A stretch of 5,740 nucleotides of DNA from Clostridiales bacterium. GTDB taxonomy: Bacteria; Bacillota; Clostridia; Tissierellales; Sedimentibacteraceae. The notes under the pieces were generated by a model that saw only the letters and a program-made list of their open reading frames with translations, was not told the DNA's origin and searched no databases. The stretch spans positions 1-5,740 of the forward strand of contig DNNV01000134.1 in the NCBI GenBank assembly GCA_003497505.1, given 5' to 3'. Numbering within the stretch: the stretch's first letter is position 1; each line of letters starts with the position of its first letter. A program made the translations under genes and the position numbers. This document shows, in pieces, positions 1-4,090 of this stretch.

Positions 1-722
1 ACGTCAATATCAAATCCGCCGCTTTCATAAAGCACTTCTATCGGAGTTTTCCCTGTAAGCCTTATGCTTTCCTCAACCTGCTCCTTTGTTTCAGAAACAT
101 GTATGTGTATTCCTGTTTTCAGTTTTTTGGCAGCATCCACAATTTCCTTCAATTTATCTCCGGGGCATGTGTATGGTGCATGTGGTCCAAGCCTTAGTCT
201 TATTCTTGAATTTTTATCCCGGTATTCCTCCACAAAGCTCACTGCATTCTTAAGCTGCTGCTCATAATCATCGGCAAGACCAAATATAGTGGGCGCTATA
301 TCACCTCTTATTCCGATATCTGCAACCGCCCTGTAAACTGATTCCTGGCAGAAGTAATGGTCGGCAAATGCGGTAACGCCGTTATTTATCATTTCTGCAG
401 CAGCAATTATCGTTCCCCAATAAACATCCTCTGTTTTAAGCTTGCTTTCATAAGGAAATATTTTTTCGTTAAACCAGTTATCTATTGAAATATCTTCAGC
501 GATACCTTTTAGCAGATTCATAGGCGAATGCGTGTGAAGGTTCACAAATCCCGGCGTCACATACAGCCCCGTACAGTCTATAACTTCATATCCTTCTTGC
601 TCTTCCTCTCTTGAAATTTCGGCTATCTTGCCGTTATCAATATATATGCTCAGATTCTTTTCCAAATTTCCGTTTTCATCAATTATATTTCCGTTTTTTA
701 ATAAAATCTTAGAATTTATCAT
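1..722 (-). CDS. Amidohydrolase, MTA/SAH deaminase type (3' end outside window)
   Basis: This is the N-terminal 240 codons of a metal-dependent amidohydrolase; it runs leftward off the window, so its C-terminus is missing (family members are about 430 residues). The beta-sandwich start (MINSKILLKNGNII) leads to the metal-binding HxH motif in PGFVNLHTHSPMNLLKG, with His63 and His65. The stretch EDVYWGTIIAAAEMINNGVT follows near residues 99-117, then GPHAPYTC at 179-186 and IHIHVSET at 205-212, which carries a third metal or substrate histidine. These are hallmarks of the MtaD/SsnA-like branch, which deaminates 5'-methylthioadenosine, S-adenosylhomocysteine or related adenosines to inosine derivatives in the cytoplasm. 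The later His and Asp metal ligands lie outside the window. The ATG at 722-720 was chosen because a GGAGAGG ribosome binding site lies 4 nt upstream; an in-frame TTG eight codons earlier is less likely. Substrate is uncertain; guanine deaminase or another amidohydrolase is possible. Confidence 0.88.
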   Translation of the reverse strand, partial: MINSKILLKNGNIIDENGNLEKNLSIYIDNGKIAEISREEEQEGYEVIDCTGLYVTPGFVNLHTHSPMNLLKGIAEDISIDNWFNEKIFPYESKLKTEDVYWGTIIAAAEMINNGVTAFADHYFCQESVYRAVADIGIRGDIAPTIFGLADDYEQQLKNAVSFVEEYRDKNSRIRLRLGPHAPYTCPGDKLKEIVDAAKKLKTGIHIHVSETKEQVEESIRLTGKTPIEVLYESGGFDID

Positions 723-747
723 ATATCCTCTCCATGCTTTTTTCAAC

Positions 748-778
748 ATTATACCATAGGCAACCGCCGTTGAGGCAA
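748..778 (-). promoter_or_regulatory. Extended -10 promoter for the amidohydrolase gene
   Basis: On the minus strand a perfect TATAAT (753-748) is preceded by TG one base upstream (756-755), giving an extended -10 element. It sits about 25 nt from the start codon. A weak -35 candidate, TTGCCT (778-773), is 19 bp away, longer than ideal; the extended -10 may compensate. A second copy of TTGCCT (763-758) lies between the two boxes. This is a pattern match only. Confidence 0.6.
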
Positions 779-792
779 TAATTTATTGCATA

Positions 793-820
793 AACAAATT
801 GAATCCGACTGCATATAATA
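793..820 (+). promoter_or_regulatory. Sporulation-type (sigma-K-like) promoter candidate for the three-gene operon
   Basis: GCATATAATA at 811-820 fits the sigma-K -10 consensus gCATAnnnTA at every defined position. An AAACA at 793-796/797 supplies the short AC-type -35 about 15-16 bp upstream. Sigma-E promoters share the CATA -10 core, but no good sigma-E -35 lies at the right distance. A sigma-A reading overlaps: TTGAAT (799-804), 16 bp, TATTAT (821-826). In AT-rich DNA such matches arise by chance, so sigma specificity is inferred partly from the sporulation-like content of the downstream genes. Confidence 0.45.
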
Positions 821-845
821 TATTATTTGTAATGTAGATTATCAG

Positions 846-852
846 AAAGGTG
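846..852 (+). promoter_or_regulatory. Ribosome binding site deciding a GTG start
   Basis: AAAGGTG lies 9 nt before the GTG at 862. An in-frame TGA at 853-855 closes the frame just upstream, so GTG at 862 is the earliest possible start. No other start codon follows in good spacing with this site. Confidence 0.7.
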
Positions 853-861
853 TGAAACTTA

Positions 862-1422
862 GTGCGAAATAATAACTTTAACAAACCATACATAGCGCGA
901 AATTTACTTTTAAAAAACACTGAAAAAATCTCTGTTGTTGCTCAGGAAACACCTCAGCAGGGTAATGTTCCCGTTGCTCCTGCCGAGCCTGGAACCGTTC
1001 CGGAACAGCCTGTAAAGCAGCCTGCCACAGGACATCTCGCCGTGAGTGTGTTTACAGCTTCCGGAGCCCTGCCTGTTGAGGGTGCGGTGGTAACTGTATA
1101 CATACTGGACGACAACGGTGATGAAAATATCATATCTCATCAGGTTACAGATGCCAACGGAAAAGTTCCAACCATAGAGTTGCCTTCGTCCTATAATCCC
1201 AAAAATCCACTGGAAAGCAGCCAGTACTACTTCAGCACATACAATCTAAGAGTGCAGGCCGTAAACTACTATACTGTGAACATAATGGACTTCCGTATAT
1301 TCCCTAATACAACCACCACATTTAATGTTCAGCTCATTCCGGCAGCTGCAGGCCCTAAGGGAACAGGCCCAAATCAGGTATTTGTAATTCCTCCGAGTCC
1401 CATAGACTCATCAAACGACTAA
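862..1422 (+). CDS. Proline-rich protein with carboxypeptidase-regulatory/Cna-B-like beta domain
   Basis: A 186-residue protein starting at GTG. Residues 1-27 are polar and basic (several Asn, Arg and Lys) with no hydrophobic core, so I see no signal peptide. Residues 28-56 form a Pro/Gln/Val/Ala-rich linker. Residues 57-160 look like a single transthyretin-like beta sandwich: GHLAVSVFTASGALPVEGA, then the VTDANGKVPTIELP turn near 95-108, then alternating hydrophobic strands to NVQLIP. This resembles carboxypeptidase-regulatory-like and Cna-B repeats, which are usually structural or adhesive and not catalytic. The tail (161-186) is Gly/Pro/Ser-rich and probably flexible. It is the first gene of an operon, 13 nt before the SpoIID-like gene, so a structural partner or scaffold for the two peptidoglycan-binding proteins is a reasonable inference. 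The molecular role is unknown; a coat or exosporium component is one possibility. Confidence 0.82.
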   Translation: MRNNNFNKPYIARNLLLKNTEKISVVAQETPQQGNVPVAPAEPGTVPEQPVKQPATGHLAVSVFTASGALPVEGAVVTVYILDDNGDENIISHQVTDANGKVPTIELPSSYNPKNPLESSQYYFSTYNLRVQAVNYYTVNIMDFRIFPNTTTTFNVQLIPAAAGPKGTGPNQVFVIPPSPIDSSND

Positions 1423-1430
1423 AGGTGGTG
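1421..1430 (+). promoter_or_regulatory. Ribosome binding site of the SpoIID-like gene, overlapping the upstream stop
   Basis: AAGGTGGTG begins within the TAA stop of the preceding gene and ends 5 nt before the ATG at 1436. The arrangement fits translational coupling within one transcript. Confidence 0.75.
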
Positions 1431-1435
1431 ATAAA

Positions 1436-2851
1436 ATGAGCATACAAATTCCGGGAATTTCACATGTTGTTATACCAAGCACAGTTACAGTTCATTTAGG
1501 TGCTCCCGATGAGCCTGCAGAAAATGTAACTGTTCCTTTTATAGATTATATTAAAAATGTAGCATCAAGCGAGATATACCCCACATGGCCGGAAAATGCC
1601 ATTCGGGCAAATGTATATGCCATAATATCAATTGTGCTAAACAGAATTTTTACAGAATGGTACCGTTCAAAGGGATACGATTTTGACATAACAAGTACAA
1701 CTCAATATGATCAGGCATTCGTGCCCAACAGAGGTATATTTGATACTGTATCGGCGGTAGTTGATGACATATTTAACAGCTATATCGTAAGACAGGGTCA
1801 GCTGGAGCCGCTTTTTGCTCAATTCTGCGACGGGCGCAATGTTCAGTGTCCCGGGCTGCTGCAATGGGGAACCGTACAGCTGGCTGAGCAGGGCTATACT
1901 CCATATGAAATCCTGCAGTATTACTACGGCGAGAATATCAATATAGAAACAAATGTTCCATTAACGGAAGCATACGAAACCTTTCCAGGTATTGAGCTGA
2001 AATTAGGTGATGACAACCCGTATGTACTGCTGCTGCAGATTGAATTGAATACAATCTCCAACAACTACCCTGCCATACCTAAGATACCAAATCCGGACGG
2101 CACGTTCAATCAGGCCACCAAAGAAGCTGTGGAAGCATTTCAGGGGATCTTCAATCTACCTGTGACAGGTGTTGTCGATAAAGCTACATGGTATAAAGTA
2201 AGGAGTATTTATACAGCCGTAACGAAATTAGCCGAGCTTACATCCCGAGGAATTATGATAGGTGAAATTCCGGAATTCACACCGAATCCGGGACCAAACG
2301 AAATTGTTCCGAGGGTTCAGGCAGTGCAATATTTTCTTAATGTGCTTGCAGCCTATCATAATACAATTCCTTCAGTAGACATAAATGGTGTTCTTAATAC
2401 CCAGACGAGGAGTGCTATAATGGCGTTTCAGCAAACATACGGGCTCCCGATTACCGGGTTTATTGATGAGCAAACATGGAATTCAATGTACAATGCTGTA
2501 TCAGGCATATTAGATACTCTTCCTGCCACAGCCATTTCTCTTCCCACGCTGCTGTGGCCCGGAACTGTACTGAAAGTGGGCTCTGAAGGACCTGACGTAT
2601 ATTTAATTCAGCAATATTTGTCATATATAGCCTCTGTACTTGAAGGAATAACCCTTCCGGAGCCTGACGGTGTTTACGGCGCTGAAACAGAAAGAGCTGT
2701 AAGAGAATTTCAGAGATTTTTTGGAATTGATGAAACAGGCGAGGTCAATCAATATACGTGGGACAGAATTGTTCTAATATATCGAAATCTGAGATTTGGC
2801 AACACTCGTAACCCGGGACAATTCTCCGGCAGTGAAGCAGCAGCACAATAG
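1436..2851 (+). CDS. SpoIID-like domain protein with three PG_binding_1 repeats
   Basis: A 471-residue protein with no signal peptide or membrane segment. Residues 15-170 resemble the SpoIID/LytB fold: a strand and VPFIDYIKNVASSE, then WPENAIRANVYA (51-62), YDFDITSTTQYDQAF (81-95), and a C-terminal QWGTVQLAEQGYTPYEILQYYY (143-164). Glu46 aligns with the catalytic Glu of SpoIID, a lytic transglycosylase acting on denuded glycan during engulfment. Cys131 and Cys138 sit where SpoIID proteins carry zinc-site cysteines, but I see no nearby His ligands. Three peptidoglycan-binding repeats follow at about 187-262, 288-358 and 378-452, each with the pattern DG.(Y/F)...T..AV..FQ...GLP.TG..D..TW. A polar tail ends the protein. 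It is the middle gene of a tight operon. Most likely it binds and possibly cleaves peptidoglycan; without export signals it would act inside the mother cell or after lysis. Enzymatic activity is inferred from one conserved residue and remains open. Confidence 0.85.
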   Translation: MSIQIPGISHVVIPSTVTVHLGAPDEPAENVTVPFIDYIKNVASSEIYPTWPENAIRANVYAIISIVLNRIFTEWYRSKGYDFDITSTTQYDQAFVPNRGIFDTVSAVVDDIFNSYIVRQGQLEPLFAQFCDGRNVQCPGLLQWGTVQLAEQGYTPYEILQYYYGENINIETNVPLTEAYETFPGIELKLGDDNPYVLLLQIELNTISNNYPAIPKIPNPDGTFNQATKEAVEAFQGIFNLPVTGVVDKATWYKVRSIYTAVTKLAELTSRGIMIGEIPEFTPNPGPNEIVPRVQAVQYFLNVLAAYHNTIPSVDINGVLNTQTRSAIMAFQQTYGLPITGFIDEQTWNSMYNAVSGILDTLPATAISLPTLLWPGTVLKVGSEGPDVYLIQQYLSYIASVLEGITLPEPDGVYGAETERAVREFQRFFGIDETGEVNQYTWDRIVLIYRNLRFGNTRNPGQFSGSEAAAQ

Positions 2852-2856
2852 GAGGT
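2850..2856 (+). promoter_or_regulatory. Strong ribosome binding site overlapping a stop codon
   Basis: AGGAGGT starts inside the TAG stop of the SpoIID-like gene and lies 3 nt before the ATG at 2860. This is the strongest Shine-Dalgarno match in the operon, although the spacing is short, and it points to coupled, efficient translation of the third gene. Confidence 0.8.
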
Positions 2857-2859
2857 AAA

Positions 2860-3387
2860 ATGAAAAGTAAATTAGATGATATAAAAAACTCAAATCCAAT
2901 ATTAGAACTTCAGTTCTGTTTAAGAGATATTGCTCAGGTACACAAGGAGATCCCGTCGGTATTTCCCACAGGGGTATTTGACAAAAAAACAGAAGAATCC
3001 GTAAAGGAATTTCAGAAAAAATACAATCTGCCCGTTACAGGCAAAGTAAATTTTCTGACATGGAATAAGCTTATGAACGAACACAAAGATTGCATGCACC
3101 ACATAGATACTCCCAGCAGCGTGGGATGCTATCCGAGCAATGTCAGCGAATATAAGAAAGGGGATTCCGGAAACTTAATTTATATATTGCAGATAATTCT
3201 GAATAATTTCAACAAGAAATATAAAAATTACTCTGATGTGCAATTTACCGGTGTTTTTGACGAACAGACAGAATCAGCTCTCAGGCAGTTTCAAAAATAC
3301 AGTAATCTTCCTGTTACGGGGGTACTGGACAAAAAGACCTGGAATGTCATGAATAAAATAAATGACGTATGCAAGCTGTATGAATAG
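2860..3387 (+). CDS. Small protein made of two PG_binding_1 repeats
   Basis: A 175-residue protein consisting almost wholly of two peptidoglycan-binding modules, at about 12-72 and 98-166. Both show the module signature: TGVFDKKTEESVKEFQKKYN with LPVTG and LTW in the first, and TGVFDEQTESALRQFQ with LPVTG and KTW in the second. They closely resemble repeats of the gene upstream, so a shared origin by module duplication is likely. A linker at 73-97 holds Cys78 and Cys90; Cys20 and Cys171 add up to four cysteines, which could allow cross-linking. There is no catalytic domain, signal peptide or membrane segment. As the last gene of the operon, 8 nt after its neighbour, it probably binds the same glycan or the same assembly as the SpoIID-like protein. 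It is more Lys-rich than the upstream protein. A truncated paralogue is an alternative, but the frame and ribosome binding site are intact. Confidence 0.85.
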   Translation: MKSKLDDIKNSNPILELQFCLRDIAQVHKEIPSVFPTGVFDKKTEESVKEFQKKYNLPVTGKVNFLTWNKLMNEHKDCMHHIDTPSSVGCYPSNVSEYKKGDSGNLIYILQIILNNFNKKYKNYSDVQFTGVFDEQTESALRQFQKYSNLPVTGVLDKKTWNVMNKINDVCKLYE

Positions 3388-3442
3388 CAAAAACAAAGGA
3401 TGAACGTCGAAGACCGCTAACTACGGTCTTTGCTGTTCATCC
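3388..3442 (-). terminator. Intrinsic terminator of xpt, overlapping its last codons
   Basis: The inverted repeat has outer arms GGATGAAC (3398-3405) and GTTCATCC (3435-3442), and inner arms AAGACCG (3410-3416) and CGGTCTT (3424-3430). A 4x4 internal mismatch separates the arm pairs, and the loop is 7 nt. Read on the minus strand it is followed directly by TTTGTTTTTG (3397-3388). The xpt stop (3423-3421) lies in the loop, so the upstream arm is xpt coding sequence. On the plus strand no T-tract follows, so it is not a standard terminator for the operon coming from the left. Confidence 0.8.
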
Positions 3443-4008
3443 CTGAAAATAATGGTACCCTCTTTCAGTTCATCTATCACTACAAGACTTTTCAGGTTAA
3501 AGTTCATGTTCCTTAAATACTTCCCTCCGTTTTGAAACCCCTTCTCTATTGCAATTCCTATCCCTTCTACTGAGGCTCCGCTTTCGTACGCCAGATCTAT
3601 AAGGCTTTTCATGGCATTTCCTTCTGCCAGAAAATCATCTATTATTAGAAGCCTGTCATCTTCGTTCAAATATTTTTTGCTTATCATTATGTTGTATTCT
3701 TTGTTTTTAGTATAGGAAACAACCTTTCCCTTGTATACATCGCTGTCTAGGTTAAGGCTTTCTGTTTTCTTTGCAAATACAACAGGCACCTTGAAATGCA
3801 TTGCTGCCATGACTGCAATTGCAATCCCGCTTACCTCGATGGTAAGTATCTTAGTTACTTTTCTGTCTTTAAAAAGGTTGAAAAGCTCTTCCCCCATTTC
3901 ATACAAAAGCTCAACATCCAGCTGGTGGTTCAAAAAACTGTCTACCTTAAGTACTTGGCCTTCCCTTACTTCTCCCGCTTCAACTATTTTTTTCTTCAAC
4001 TTGTCCAT
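3421..4008 (-). CDS. xpt: Xanthine phosphoribosyltransferase
   Basis: A 195-residue cytoplasmic enzyme converting xanthine and PRPP to XMP in purine salvage. Length matches Bacillus subtilis Xpt (194 residues), and the sequence is recognisably similar along its whole length. VLKVDSFLNHQLD (19-31) matches the Xpt N-terminal signature, IEVSGIAIAVMAA (57-69) the loop after the second strand, and VPVVFAKK (74-81) the next strand. LLIIDDFLAEGNA (120-132) is the PRPP-binding motif with its acidic pair, and GIGIAIEKGFQNGG (149-162) follows. No key residue appears missing. The ATG at 4008 has an AGAGGA site 5 nt upstream. It lies 82 nt downstream of the c-di-GMP gene on the same strand, with its own promoter candidate in the gap, and converges on the peptidoglycan-binding operon. 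Its C-terminal codons form half of its terminator. No guanine riboswitch is visible in the leader, unlike B. subtilis xpt-pbuX. Confidence 0.96.
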   Translation of the reverse strand: MDKLKKKIVEAGEVREGQVLKVDSFLNHQLDVELLYEMGEELFNLFKDRKVTKILTIEVSGIAIAVMAAMHFKVPVVFAKKTESLNLDSDVYKGKVVSYTKNKEYNIMISKKYLNEDDRLLIIDDFLAEGNAMKSLIDLAYESGASVEGIGIAIEKGFQNGGKYLRNMNFNLKSLVVIDELKEGTIIFRDEQQRP

Positions 4009-4013
4009 AACAT

Positions 4014-4019
4014 TCCTCT
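4014..4019 (-). promoter_or_regulatory. Ribosome binding site of xpt
   Basis: AGAGGA on the minus strand, 5 nt before the ATG at 4008. An out-of-frame ATG (4013-4011) directly follows it but is too close to be used. Confidence 0.7.
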
Positions 4020-4056
4020 GACTGCAATCATTCTGTAAAATACTTTATAAATAATC

Positions 4057-4085
4057 ATGATAGCAGAGTGACAGATAAAAATCAA
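4057..4085 (-). promoter_or_regulatory. Sigma-A promoter candidate for xpt
   Basis: On the minus strand TTGATT (4085-4080) and TATCAT (4062-4057) are separated by exactly 17 bp, matching the consensus at 4 and 5 of 6 positions. It would give a leader of roughly 40 nt, too short for a purine riboswitch. It sits just after the stop of the upstream gene, and no clear terminator separates the two, so read-through is also possible. Confidence 0.5.
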
Positions 4086-4090
4086 GTCTT

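Noticed and set aside
64..267. 67-codon plus-strand open frame inside the amidohydrolase gene
   Set aside because: It is antisense to a well-supported coding region and has no recognisable domain or ribosome binding site.
862..945. Signal peptide at the start of the first operon gene
   Set aside because: There are basic residues at the N-terminus, but no continuous hydrophobic segment and no cleavage-like site.
862..3387. Prophage lysis or tail module
   Set aside because: PG_binding repeats occur in phage endolysins, but there is no holin, no tail or portal gene, no integrase and no composition shift, and the SpoIID-like domain points to sporulation instead.
3731..4038. Plus-strand open frames opposite xpt
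   Set aside because: They are shadows of the xpt frame; the minus strand encodes a full-length, clearly recognisable enzyme.
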